The notes under the pieces: model-generated
The model's database searches: none
Told to the model about the DNA's origin: nothing
What the model saw: the letters and a program-made list of their open reading frames with translations, nothing else
Made by a program: the position numbers and the translations under genes
Source of the DNA: Anarhynchus alexandrinus
Taxonomy: Eukaryota > Chordata > Aves > Charadriiformes > Charadriidae
NCBI GenBank assembly: GCA_008711295.1
Contig: VUYV01000790.1
Coordinates: 48,292 to 112,291 of the forward strand
DNA length: 64,000 nucleotides
Direction: 5' to 3'
Part shown: one piece after another, positions 36,899 through 48,772 of the stretch
Position numbering within the stretch: position 1 is the first letter of the stretch
How the letters are laid out: the number at the start of each line of letters is the position of its first letter

Positions 36899-37093
36899 CT
36901 TCAAAAGAAGTGTGGCCAGCAGGGTGAGGGAGGTGGTTCTGCCCCTCTACTCCACTCTCGTGAGACCCCACCTGGAGTACTGCATCCAGCTCTGGAGTCC
37001 CCAACATAAGAAGGACATGGACCTGCTGGAGCATGTCCAGAGGAGAGCCACGAGGATGATGCGAGGGCTGGAGCACCTCTCCTATGAGGAGAG
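36899..37093 (+). mobile_element. CR1 LINE fragment truncated at an assembly gap
   Basis: This sense-oriented CR1 ORF2 segment is open as [38 protein letters not shown] and [13 protein letters not shown]. It begins at CTTCAAAAGAAGTGTGGCC and stops at GAGGAGAG directly before the N at 37094. After the N the sequence is unrelated to CR1. By comparison with the 52.1 kb copy, about 0.4 kb of CR1 3' sequence is missing. The gap probably hides it. Confidence 0.95.
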
Positions 37094-37094
37094 N
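37094..37094. other. Single-N assembly gap inside CR1
   Basis: One N separates CR1 on the left from unrelated sequence on the right, so the true gap is likely longer than one base. Confidence 0.85.
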
Positions 37095-38060
37095 GGATGG
37101 GCTGGATGAGAGCTGCTAGGTCTCAGGGTGGTCCTGAGCTCCAGAACACCTCCAACACCTATACCAAGAAGTCAGCATAAGTGGTTGAATCCTCTGGGGG
37201 ACAATTCCTGCAAATGATCTAGCGCTTGAAACCAAGCAGAAGGCAAGCCAGGTGTTTGTGCAGAAGGCTGGAACTGTAACGCTCAGATGCGCATCGTCCG
37301 TTTAGCCGGGTTGTCTTGCTTGGAGACTTGAGACGGTACAAGTCAGCAAGACGTGATTTGAAAAAACCTCCGCTGTACCGCAGAGCTCCGAGTCACCGAC
37401 AAGTCAAACATCTGGCGAGTAACGTGAAAGGTTATGCGTGCAAAGTGCAATGATCTAGCGGTACCCTCGCTGCCTGTGCCAACGTCGTGCCGACCTATCG
37501 CTCTCAGGAATTTTTGATGTAGTGCAAATGTGCAGCACACGTTGCACCACTGCTGCAATGCTCTAAAAAGAGATTGCCAGAGTTCCAATATTACGCTGTT
37601 GGTGGGGTAGAGCAGCCTGCCGAGATCCAGAGCCACTCAGAGGTTTGCTTCTTGCCTCGTGACTCCAAAATTCAATTACGGTGAGCCCTTTTCAGGAGCG
37701 ATCCTGCCAGATCTGCATCAGGAGGACTGGCACAGAGAGCCATCACACCTTTCCAGTAAAGCATTCATTATCATGCTTGGTGAACACAATGACAGAGATT
37801 GCAAAAACAAACAAACACGAAAACGAACTTTTAAAGTGGGACGGGGAGTGGTGGCTCTTGAGAAATGATCTTTCATCAGATTAAGAGGTTGCCGCATAAA
37901 AATGCAGCCTTCCCTATAATACCATTAAAATGCAATGCACCTCAGGCCAAAAAACCAATCTGTGCAGCTATTTTTAGGAAGCGTGTTGGTTTGGGAAAGT
38001 CTCAGAGGAATGCCCTTGCTCTCTGTCCCATCTGAAAAAAAAAGAAAAAAAAAAATTGCG
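37095..38060. other. Unique non-coding stretch
   Basis: No gene is recognised. A broken A-rich run lies at 38035-38055. Confidence 0.5.
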
Positions 38061-38140
38061 GGTCCAAATTCCAGTTCTGTACAAGTGTAGCATTGGGGCT
38101 GAGGTCAAAATAAGTCATTTCCCGTTTCTTCATTTGCATT
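38061..38140 (+). repeat. Weak MIR-like remnant
   Basis: GGTCCAAATTCCAGTTCTG followed by AATAAGTCATTTCCCGTTTC loosely follows the MIR order GGTTCAAATCCCAGCTCTG, CAAGTCACTTAACCTCTC. The evidence is thin. Confidence 0.3.
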
Positions 38141-40811
38141 TTCCAGCTAGAAAACAAGTAAATAAACACAAATACATATGAGACGGCCTATATTCATGAA
38201 AATTCCTTCTAAAGATTTTGTGGAAGATCAGCCCATAGGTACAGAAGGATTTTGGGTGAGGATTTGGGTGAGGATCTTGCTGACCAAGCGCAGAGCAAGA
38301 GGCCACTTCAACTTCTGGTGGCACTTGTTTACTCTAAGTTACGAGGTTTTGGGGGCGGGATTGGGAGCAGTTCAGCCCTGTTCATATTAGTGAAAGTTTT
38401 ACCATAGGTTAGACTTGATGTTAAATCTTGAAGTTTGGTCTTTAAAAGGAATTTTTACTCGAGGAAAAGCTGGTTCCCAAATAGTACCAGGGACCGTATC
38501 TTTTCTCCAAGCTCTACAGGACTATCCCATGGGGGATCCCTTTGGCCAGTGTCAAAATAGGAAACGTTACCCACGGGTGAACCTCCACGCACTTTGTTCT
38601 GTCTATCTGCGAAATGTTAGCTAGTGCTTATGGTATCATTTTGGGTGAAAAGTTCTCCTTGACGTTTAATTATTATCAGAATGAGTCATTAGTACTGTCG
38701 TCATCACAAGGAGTTTTGCCACTGATGTAGCAGGACCAGACCTTGGAGCCAGCGTTAGGTCGGCGCTTCTCATGTGTTTGTAAGAAGGTGTTCGTGTTTG
38801 GGATGTAGCACGTGAAAAATAGGTGTGTGGGGAACGGTTTTAACTGAGGAAATTTATCAAGTCCCAAACCTCTTTTAGACTCCTTTCAAAGAATTTGTTG
38901 ACCTTACCGGAGTGTCCGAGAGCCCGTCCTTACCGAAGGACTAGAGATGCTACACCTGGGACCCAGTCTTTACGCTTGCTGAGCTATTAGAACGGGAATT
39001 TGTTGCCCAACTCTTGGTTGGGAAACATGAAATCCCGAAAAAACGCGCTCGCTTTCAAAGGAATGCTGGAGCACAGGAGCATCGTAGCCCACGGCTGTGC
39101 TCAGCTGGCTGCTGGCAGCAGCGTCCTGTGCTGCTTCGTTTGACGCTGAGCGCTGCAGAGCCGCTTTTCCTGCAGCGATTGCTGCTTGGCACAGCGGCGC
39201 GGGGACGGCGGCTCTTGCTAAGCTTGCGGAGGGTCTCGCTGAGGCCACGATGCTCTGCCCGCCCAACCGGCCCTCTTCCGTGCTGGCCGGACCCGGCAGC
39301 GCCTCCAGCCCTGCCAGCCCTGGGGCTTGGCAGGAGACGGTGGCCCGTGCCAAGGCACGCATCCAGCATGTCCCTTTGGGAGTCGGACGCTCCTGGCTCT
39401 CCCCGATCTCCTTCCGCTGCCCCAGGCGCTGACTTTCCCGACTGAGATACCAGAGATTGGACGGATTATCTACTGGCTGTTTCCAGACTGCTGTTTGTTT
39501 GGAGAAATCATATTGGAGATAAGATGTTAAAATACAGATAATTAAGTTTCCTTGATATGAGTGTAATTCTGAATTGAGATTTAAATAGCCTGCTTTGAAT
39601 TATGCCTCGCATGCCTCTCCGCGGCTTTGCTTTGGGTGTCTGCTGAAGGAGATGAGGGGGAGAGTCCTGCATTGTTGACATTTGCTCTACAAAAACATTT
39701 CCAGCTCTTCTTAGGGCCTTTTTTCAGAGAAAGAAACCAGTTCAACCACTTCCCCGTGAACATTACGTTCTTTACCCAGCCGAAAGCAGACTGTACCGCT
39801 GGGCTGGCCGTGATTCATTCCTTTGCCTTTCTCTCATTAACACCTCTCCGTCTCACACCAGGGAAATTTGGAAGTTTCATCTGGAACAGAGGGCAGATTG
39901 AACTGCGAGGAGACCCTCCTGAACAATGTGCAAAGCCCTTACGCGCAAACAGTAAAAGAAAAGAGAAAAGCCTTCTTAACCCGAGGGCCCTGCTGTCAAT
40001 TATGGCAGCCGTGAAATGCAATAAACTTTCTAAACAGCACTGATTGATGGGGGATTCTGTTTACTCTGTTGCTCCAGCCGCAAACGCTCCGTCCCGCGGT
40101 GCGGGGTAACGCGGCGATGCGTGAGGGAGGCGCTGGCAATTCAGGACCTCTGCTCCTTCCCGCTCCAAACCGTGCCGCGTCGTACGCGGGAGACACAGTT
40201 TTGGGGAAATGAATAAGCAACTGGAAAATGAGTTCAAAGCAGAAAAGTTTGGACCGTCAACCAGTAGCAATTATGCCCAATCTGCCGGAAACCAAGCTGT
40301 CTTGGGCTGATTTGAGCTTTCTTAAGATATTAGTCTGCTGGTTTGAATCGTATTTCTGAAGCTGGGCAAGAGGCAGCTGAGTACCGGGTAACTTTTAAAC
40401 CCGGGGCAAATTAACACCACAGACTCCGAAAATCTCTGCTGAGCAGCTCTGCATGGTTATGACCCGACCTTCATTCACAAGAGCCGGAGACCGGAGCAAA
40501 GGACTTGCCATCTTTCTAACCTTGGTGCCCGCCTGCGGTTAGCGTCAGTGCGGAGGTCTGGGGCTGCCCGGAGCCTTTTGAACACACCAGGGCCGACGCC
40601 GACGGTCAGCAAACCCCTTCGTCTGCTTAGAAGGGCATCGGGTCAGGGAAATTTTTCGTAGGGGAAGACGTCGCCCCGTGCTCTGTTTTCCGCCTCCGTT
40701 TCAGGCTGTCCGGCTGATTACGGAGAGATTACTTGGAGAAGAGGCAGACCAGAGCTTATCGACTCTGGTTTATTGTTAGGCAGGAGCTTTCTTTTCATTG
40801 TCATTAAAAAA

Positions 40812-40846
40812 GTGCGTGTGTGTGTGTGCGCGCACGCGCGCGCGCA
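40812..40846. repeat. Alternating TG/CG dinucleotide tract
   Basis: GTGCGTGTGTGTGTGTGCGC is followed by GCACGCGCGCGCGC. The tract is an almost uninterrupted purine-pyrimidine alternation, a classical Z-DNA-prone sequence. Confidence 0.9.
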
Positions 40847-42962
40847 AAATACTGTGTGAGGCTGATGGACTGCGCCGTGCAGCTTTGAAATTCGAGTGGG
40901 CTCCTCCAGGCTATGTTTACACTACAGCATAATTTGTGTGTGTGAAAGAGCCTCTACTTCTATTTCAGCAACATTACAAGGATGGAAGTAATACCCTGTG
41001 ACAGCCTCCCCCCCCCCAACCCCGGCTCTGCAGACGTGTTTCTGGAGTGTTTGTTCATGAGAGAGTCCTGGTTAAGCAACGCATCCCGAGCGGATGGGTA
41101 AACCATCGGAAAAAGCAGCTCCTGCCCCAAACTCACACGCAAAACCCCTTTTGTGGTCGTTGCCCTGACAGAGCCTCTGGTTCTCGAAGGGTCCAGACCT
41201 CTTCCTGCTTATTTCTCTCCAAAAAAAGTGTTGTTGTGTCACTTGGTTGCTCAAACATTGGTGACACCACACCGTCACAGGCATCGGGGGGTCTTAGGGC
41301 GAGAAGGTGACAGCAACTCAGGGCACCTGCCTGCTTCCCTGGAATATCTTCATAGGGGGAAGAGAGTTTACTCGATTAAAATGACCTATTACCTCCAGCA
41401 GAGCTTTATATATATATAAAGCAATTTCTAAACTTTCAAAACTGGCGCGTCAGTTGTGAAATGGAAGAACTGTAATAGCGTAAGAGAGACCTGAAAACGC
41501 CGGTGTGACCATCCTGACGCCACCGGCGATTTTGCTGATGGTCACTTGTGCAAGCTTCTGCACAGAGAGGTAAAACTGCGTCTGTCTCCAAATCAGAGCT
41601 ATCGAAAAATCTCTGCCTCCCCCACCTCCCTGAAAGCGCATGGTTAAATGTGTGTTTAAATAAATTTAATATTAATTATTTGGAGTTATTTGAACTCGTT
41701 TGAAAAAATCACCATGTGGGAGCTCCAGATCCCATTGAAATTTTATCCTTAAGAGAGAAAAAGAACTGAAATTCCATGAGTGCCATTAAAGGTTTGGGCA
41801 TTGTGAACTATTTGATACGGGGAAAGGATTTGGGCACCACAGTGATGGGCAGCGGTGTGAAAGACTAAGATGGACGGACAGCTTGAAATCCTTTTAAATT
41901 CGGGAGCAGACATGGAAATCAGTTGACATTCGACAGCGACCGCCTTCCCATCCTTCTTACTTTTCCAGTAATGGATCTGAGGGCTTCCAAGTGTCCTGCG
42001 CTATCGATTGGAGATTTTAATGAGCTTTAAATTACCGAAGGGGTTTATGGGTCAGGTGCCCTGGGCAGAGGGATTGTTCGTAGGCACTGGAACTGGGGTT
42101 CAAAAGCTGCTCCTGAAGCCACGCCAGCAGGACGCCCGAGTCCCCGGCTGCCAAGCGCCCGAGCGCCCTTGCCTTGCCCTGCTTATCTGAAGAGGCTGTC
42201 AGCATGTTCTATAACCAGTGGAAACCACTTCAGAGCTGGAGCCAGACACCGAGGTGCCGGGGTCCACATTTCATTTCTGTGCATGGGAAAGTTGGGAAGC
42301 AGATACGGCCAGATCCTTCTCCCAGCAACATTTTTCTGCCTGTCTGGTTCTCAGCCCTGAGCTGCCACGGCTGAAGATTGACATAGGCCCTGCTGTTTGC
42401 GGATTTTTTTTTTTTTTTCTAGGAAAGAGAAAAATGTGGCCATCAAAAATTGTCGCGAAAGGTTAAGCTGTAGCAGTTTTTAGCGCAATCTGAGAATTTT
42501 AATTGTAGGTTTACAGAGAATTTAAGCTCCGCTGTGGGAAACGTATCCCAGCGCACTCTATAACCAAAAATCTAGCTAAACTTCAGTTGCAGGGTGTTTG
42601 AAATTCATCCCATTATAGACCTATTTGGGTGTAATGACATCCAAGAAGCATATTGTAAAGTTGTTCTCAACCGGTTCCTTTAAAACTGTGTAATTAAGCG
42701 AGTTGTTCATTAAGAAGTGGCACTAACGAAGCTTGGTTTCGTCGGGATTTGCAGTCTCTGTCCCTTGCACTTCCCTATAATAATCCTATCTGTGCTGGAC
42801 GATTTCCCGTGGTCTGCCCATCTCCGTCCCCGCCGCTCCCTCGCACGCTGCCGTGCAAAGAGGCAGCGGAAGGTGCTGGTCGCTGCCCGTGTGCTCCCGG
42901 TCACCCTCTGAGGCAACAAATCTGCCTCTCGTCCCACGCCGCAGAGCAGCTGCTGGGGAACC

Positions 42963-42979
42963 CGAGGTCTCGAGGTCTC
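42963..42979. repeat. Doubled GAGGTCTC octamer
   Basis: CGAGGTCTCGAGGTCTC is a perfect two-unit tandem of an octamer. It may be a chance event or a weak direct-repeat binding site. Confidence 0.6.
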
Positions 42980-44139
42980 TGTTCCTCTCAGCGGTTGGGA
43001 ACCGGGCTCGGAAGGTGTGCCAGGAGGGACCAAGAGCAACGAAGGCACATGTAGGGTGATGGTTTCTTTAGCAGGCGAGGTGAAAGCTTGCTCATTCGGA
43101 GGTACACCCGTGGCGCCGGGGGCTCGGGTGCTCCCCGAGAGCTGGGCAAAGCCAACCTCCTCCTGCTGCCCCGGGCAGCGAGCAGACAGGTGAAGGTGCC
43201 CGTTTTATGGCAGGGACACGTTCCCAGACCGAGCGCTGCGTAATTTCTCGCATCCTCTGAGCCCGCTCGTCTCGGCGCCCCGAGGTTCCCATGGAAGCCA
43301 AGGGCAGTTTGTCATTGACAACACAACAAACAAGCCTTGGTCCGTGGGCTCAGCGCGACAGGTTATGCTGTCACTTGAAGTAACCAAGATGTACGTTCAA
43401 AACGGCTGCCCCACGTTAAAAATTCAGAAAGGCAGCAGCGTCAGCATCCTGACTTCTCTTTCTGGACTCATGCGTGGGATAAACCCATCCCTACGTCTTA
43501 CTCCTGGGACGCTGATGCTCAGTTTCTTCCTCCGTGTCCTTAAAACTTAAAACTTTTTCTGGTGGGTCCAGCGGGACTTCGGAGGCACACAGCGGGTGCG
43601 GGATGAGATCCCGGCGGGAATGGTGTGTGAGCGAGTGGTCCTACACACAAGCCATCGCAAGATCTCACCTAAAGATGGGATAAAAGAGCTTTGAGTCGTG
43701 GACGCTTTGCGAGTGCAGACATTTGGAGTTTCTTTGTCAGGCGCAGTGATATTATTTTAAGGGAAGGAGAATGTTTTCCTAGGGACAGGTTAAGCTCCTT
43801 AAGAAACACTTCAGATATTATTACTTTACACAGATTCCTGGTTGGGGAAAAACAGCATTTAAAACCAGCCAGAACTGTTAAAATTTATGGTATCAAAATA
43901 TATTCTGTCAAAATATTTATACCATAAACTAGCGTCATTAACTGTCCCCTCACACTGCTCTGGGGAAGGGAGGGAGAGGAATCTGAGGTGTCTGATGTGT
44001 AAATTCCTTCATTTATCGCGGGTTTATTGCCTGGCCCAGCAACACAAAGTGGCTTTAGAGTTTGAATGAATATAGATCTGAAGGAATTCCTGTTGTTGAA
44101 CAGCGCTTCTGTGGGCTAACGGGGTGTTTTCGAAGCGAC

Positions 44140-44620
44140 ATGTTTCCAGAGGCACCTACACACGTCGTTAACGTCCCAGCCCACACGCCAGCGCGCGTTA
44201 TTAGCCTACAATCGCTCTCCGGGAGTCGAGCAAGCAGATTCCGCTCCCATCGAATTGTGTGGCAGCAGAAAGGGACCCGGGGGGTTCTGTGGGTGAAAAT
44301 ACAAGGCTGAAATATGTACGCGCCGAGCCCCCGATGCTCTCGTCTCCGCGGCTTTGCCTCGCCTTTGACGTAAAGCCGTGCGGAGTCAGTGTAAAGCCGG
44401 GCACAGCTCCTCCGTACCAGCTTCCAGCGCACCCCCGGGAAATCTCCTCTCCGCCTTTTTCGTCCTACACCGTTTAATTAGAAGGTCGCAGGGATATGCC
44501 CGTTATTTTCGAGGCGCCCCGCTGTGGGGTGCTTGTCTGTCCAACGGGAACGGAGTTGCAGCGGTGGAGGGACGGACACCCCGCGCCCTTCCCGTGGGCC
44601 GCGCAGGTCTGCAGCAGAGT
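44140..44620. promoter_or_regulatory. CpG-rich patch
   Basis: CpG is dense (CAGCGCGCG, CGCGCCGAGCCCCCGATG, CGTCTCCGCGGC), suggesting an unmethylated island or a regulatory element. No core promoter motif or exon is recognised. Confidence 0.35.
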
Positions 44621-46933
44621 CACCGCTGGTCTTTAATTCCCACCACCATCCACTCCCCTCGGCATCAGCGATGAACTTTTCGCTACCAGATCACTCCAGG
44701 GAAAGCAAACAGCGCCGCAGTCTTTCATAAAAATGAATTGTTCTGCTTCCTGGAATTATTACTTTCTGTCTTATCACTTATCTATTAATTACCAGTGCTT
44801 TTGGATGGAAAGCAGCAGATAGACAGGAGTGCATTACACACGTGATTTAAGACGCAGGGTTACAGTGTCACCTTCTTTAATTATTTCACAGAAGTTTGGG
44901 TCTAACGTAGAGATTGTTAATATTTGCGTTGGTTTGACTGAATGCCTGGAAAATAAGGCATCTATGAGTTTATTTGTCTTGGCAAAGGCAGTCCAATACA
45001 TACAATGCATCTTTAGTTTTTGTAGCAAGTTGAAAACCAGCCTGGAAACGGTGCTGTCTGGAGACCATGGTGAAGTACTTCCCAGGGTAGGAACCCCCAG
45101 CGGGGAGCGGGACCCTATTTCCAATGGAGGTGCTGGCACGGGGTCCTGGGCTGCGTTCCCAACCCTCTGCCAACCCCAGCTCGGGACATCCCCTTAAAAA
45201 TCCAGCAAATGTATATTCTTTTAAATCGTAACAAGGGAGTTTTTTTTCTCTGCCTTCTCCCCTTTGCATTATTGGGGTTCCTGGGTTTTACGTTTTTCTC
45301 TGTAACCGTGAAGTCTAGAAAACGACTTCTGAAAAAAAAAAAAAAAGAAAGTTGAGATTCTGGTATATTCACAGGTCTCCCAGGACCAAGGCCTTACAAA
45401 AACAATCAACTCTGAGGATACGGTTGTAAGAGTTGGCAATGGCGAGGTTTTTACGTCCAAGTGTTTGTGCAAGTAAAAGCCCAGATTTTCATTTGTCTGA
45501 AAATTATATGGTGTGATAAGGAAACAAAGCGCATGAAAAATATGGCCAAGAAAAAGCAGCCTGCAGTTTCAGAGATGGGGCGAAGGCCCCGTAAAAATGT
45601 GTTCCATTAAGTAAATGAAACGACGGTCTTCCACGTAACGCGGGGGGTGATTCAGCCCTTTCTATTTTTGTGGGACAGAAGCATGTGAGGAGACGCCTTC
45701 TCTAGCGTGGGGATGTGCAGTGAGGGTGTGCAAGAGGTACCTGTCAAAGTAAAATAAAACTTCTCTAAATATCTCAGGCCGGTGCCTGCACAAATGGGTG
45801 ATCCGGGCAAGTTCGCCCGTGTTAGTAAATGAAAGAAGAAAAAAAAGAAATCTGCTGTTTCTTTAAAGGGCAGGTGAAATCCCACAGATTTTAAGGGATT
45901 ATTTAGCATTTAGGGCTGCAATCCCTAAATGTGTGTGGGGACCGACCGTGCCGGCAGAGACACCGCACCGCATCACTCCTGTCTTCCCATGGGTTGGAGC
46001 GAGCCTGCAGCTCAGCGGAGGTGACAGCAACGACCATGTGTCTCACCAAACAATGCCATCACCGGAGCGATTAACCTCAGAAATACTTGGAGATGGGCTT
46101 TTTGTCGGAGGACAAAGGTAGTCCCAGTGCTGGGGACAGACAACTCCTAAAGAGGGCTGATGGAAAAATGCGCTGATCGTTGCTCTCTGGGCTTCAGGCC
46201 AAGAGGCGGTGGGCCTGGCTCTCCGCTATCTTGTTTGACCATTTACACCCCTCCTGTGGGGATAAATGAAGCCACTGAGGTCCGATAGCCTGCTGCAAAC
46301 ATTTCGTTCTGATTTTGCAACATGTCAGCCTTTAAAGACACCAGTGTGCGGAGTGCGGGGCGGTGGAAATCCATCCTCACGACACGCAGAGCCATGGTTC
46401 CCAAACGGCAGCCACCGGTGACCCCGGAGGCCATGGGAAGGAGCCTGCAGCTCATCTGCAAACTGCTGTCAACCATAAAAGTTACCTCTCCGTCGCACTG
46501 CTCTCCTTCAGGGGCTGGCTGAGCGCGCGGTGGTCTGCAGGAGGCTCTCGATGCTCCACAGCGCAGGAGGTTTGGGAGCCGTTGGGCAAAGCATGGGGCA
46601 GGGGGCTTGGGAACCAACGGGAACCAATTGTTCCCTTGGGGTGGCAGCGGTCACGCCGCGAACAGCCCCCAGCGCAAGACTGGGCGAGGGAGATGTTCGG
46701 AAGAGTCTGCTCCAGCTCTGCCTGTCTTTTTAGAGCGCACTTATTCACCCTCTGGGCATCGCCTTCATGCTTTGATGGCCCTTTACGATTGGGATAAGCC
46801 TGGGACACGCAAGGGACAAGCCTAGGGATGAGCCTGGGGTGAGGCTTTGCTATGACAGCATGTGAAGATGGGGACCCACCACGCTGCTGCCTACAGTGCC
46901 TGTCCCAGCCTCTGCCTTCACGCTGGGCTCCCT

Positions 46934-47416
46934 TTCATAGAATCATAGAATGGTTTAGGTTGGAAAGGACCTTGAAGATCATCGAGTTCCAACCCCCCTG
47001 CCATAGGCAGGGACACCTCCCACCAGACCAGGCTGCCCAAGGCCACGTCCAGCCTGGCCTTGAACANNNNNNNNNNNNNNNNNNNNNNNNNNNNNNNNNN
47101 NNNNNNNNNNNNNNNNNNNNNNNNNNNNNNNNNNNNNNNNNNNNNNNNNNNNNNNNNNNNNNNNNNNNNNNNNNNNNNNNNNNNNNNNNNNNNNNNNNNN
47201 NNNNNNNNNNNNNNNNNNNNNNNNNNNNNNNNNNNATCATCCTCGTGGCTCTCCTCTGGACACGCTCCAGCAGGTCCATGTCCTTCTTCTGTTGGGGACT
47301 CCAGAGCTGGATGCAGTACTCCAGGTGGGGTCTCACGAGAGTGGAGTAGAGGGGCAGAATCCCCCCCTCACCCTGCTGGCCACACTTCTTCTGATGCAGC
47401 CCAGGATGCGGTTGGC
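46934..47416 (-). mobile_element. CR1 LINE interrupted by a 169 bp N gap
   Basis: This antisense CR1 has its tail at 46934 (ATCATAGAATCATAGAATGG on the plus strand) and its 3' UTR and ORF2 C-terminus up to 47066. N follows at 47067-47235, and then ORF2 sequence resumes to about 47416, where similarity ends after GCAGCCCAGGATGCGGTTGG. The left part carries the GGGCAGCCTGGTCTGG group bases. Comparison with the 52.1 kb copy predicts about 297 bp in the interval shown as 169 N. Either the gap is undersized or this copy has an internal deletion. Confidence 0.95.
47067..47235. other. Assembly gap (169 N) inside CR1
   Basis: The run of N lies wholly within a CR1 element, where high-copy sequence commonly defeats short-read assembly. 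Confidence 0.97.
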
Positions 47417-48706
47417 AATTTGCTCCATCTTTGCTCCATCTCCTCCGATACCAGGAGAGGGAATCCTTCCGTTCGCTGAGACAGGCGTCCGAGGCAGACT
47501 CCGAAACCCACCTCGGCAGCTCGCACCAAGCCTGGCTCTACGCGCCGCCAGGCGAGACGGTCACCCAAACACCACGTCCGCTGGCAAGCAGCGCTGCCAG
47601 ATCCCGCGGCCCCTTCGCAGAGGTGTGAGGGAGCAGGTTTGGCTGGCGTGGAGGAAAGGAGAGGCGTGCCGGGATTTCGCTGTTACTGATATGCGAGGCC
47701 AAACTCTTTTTTTATTTTTTTTATTATTTTTTTTTCCCTCAAAAATGTATATAATGGTTTACGCAGACAGGGTTTGAATGTCCTCAGGCAGCAGATGTGT
47801 CAGTAGTTAGTGATCGCTTGTTACTTTCTGGCACTGTAACAGGAGCGGTGCCAGAGCTTTGGTTGTGAAATCTAAACCCATGTGAGCCAAGTGTCACTGC
47901 CGTGAGAAAGAGGTCAGGTTCAGAGAACCTGCAGAGCGCAGGGGCTTGAACCCGAGGACGTCTCGGCCGGCCCCAAGCCGTTCAAGAGTAGTTTTCAACT
48001 TGCCCACGTTTCTGAACCGCTCCTTCTTCAGTGATTGATATAAAACTACTTTTTCTCAGCTAAGACTACGCCTGGGTTTTAAGAGGAACTGTAAAAAATA
48101 TCAACGGTGTGTAAAACTGGGGAGCCCAGAGAAGTTGTCTCGGTTAGCAGGAGCACTCTAGGCAGGAGATAAACTGACCCAGGGCAGTGCTGGGCTGCAG
48201 CATCTCCTCACCGTGACCACGTGTGGGACCCAACCCTCCAAGGCAACTTACTAGGACCCCCCCAAAATGTGCGGACGCAGGTTGTGAGAGGCTTCTCCTG
48301 CGACTAGGATGTTTGTCCCTCTGTGCTTGTAGGATGTTGGTGTTAAGAGGAAAGCAAATCTCCTTGAAACGCTCTGGTTGTGGGCTGAGCTCCCAATTTT
48401 CTTATGAAGAGGCTTAATGGTACCAAGACAGCCCTTTGCAGACTGATGTATTTTCTGAAAGGATGTTCGAGCACAGATAAGAGTGTTTCCAAAGCTATTT
48501 GTGTCCCAGCCAAAGGGCCCTGGAATGGGAGCAGACCTGCATTTTATCTCCCAGTGGGAAATGAGTAAAATTAGTTTTCTGGAGGGACAGGGTGAGACTG
48601 GATGTTTAATAGCCCAACCCCCTGAGTTACAGATTGAGCCAGCTGAAAGTTGGACTTCACTGGCCAGGCTTTGTGCTCCCCCTCTCCTAAACTGTCCCGA
48701 AGACAG
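47417..48706. other. Unique non-coding stretch
   Basis: No gene is recognised. A T-rich run lies at 47706-47737. Confidence 0.5.
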
Positions 48707-48772
48707 AAACATAGAATGGTTTAGGTTGGAAGGGACCTTGAAGATCATCTAGTTCCAACCCCCCTGCTATAG
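48707..48772 (-). mobile_element. CR1 3' terminal stub
   Basis: Only the last 65 bp or so of a CR1 remain: ACATAGAATGGTTTAGGTTG, GGACCTTGAAGATCATCTAG, CCAACCCCCCTGCTATAG on the plus strand. The terminal repeat is reduced and mutated. This extreme 5' truncation is common for CR1. Confidence 0.93.

Larger units (their letters stand above)
38141..46933. other. Long unique stretch, no gene recognised
   Basis: CpG-rich patches occur at about 39110-39430, 42800-43280 and 44140-44620. The TG/CG alternating tract at 40812-40846 is listed separately. T15 lies at 42404-42418 and A15 at 45332-45346. Overlapping frames in the CpG-rich patches (39014-39445 plus, 38970-39362 minus) reflect low stop density. 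GATTAC words at about 40712-40730 and an AT-rich block at 44735-44800 resemble regulatory DNA but are not specific. Confidence 0.5.

Noticed and set aside
39014..39445. Frames of 143, 130 and 111 codons on both strands
   Set aside because: Mutually overlapping frames in one CpG-rich patch; none shows protein-like content.
43500..43550. Possible MIR piece (GCTCAGTTTCTTCCTCC)
   Set aside because: Only one word matches; neighbouring segments do not follow MIR order.
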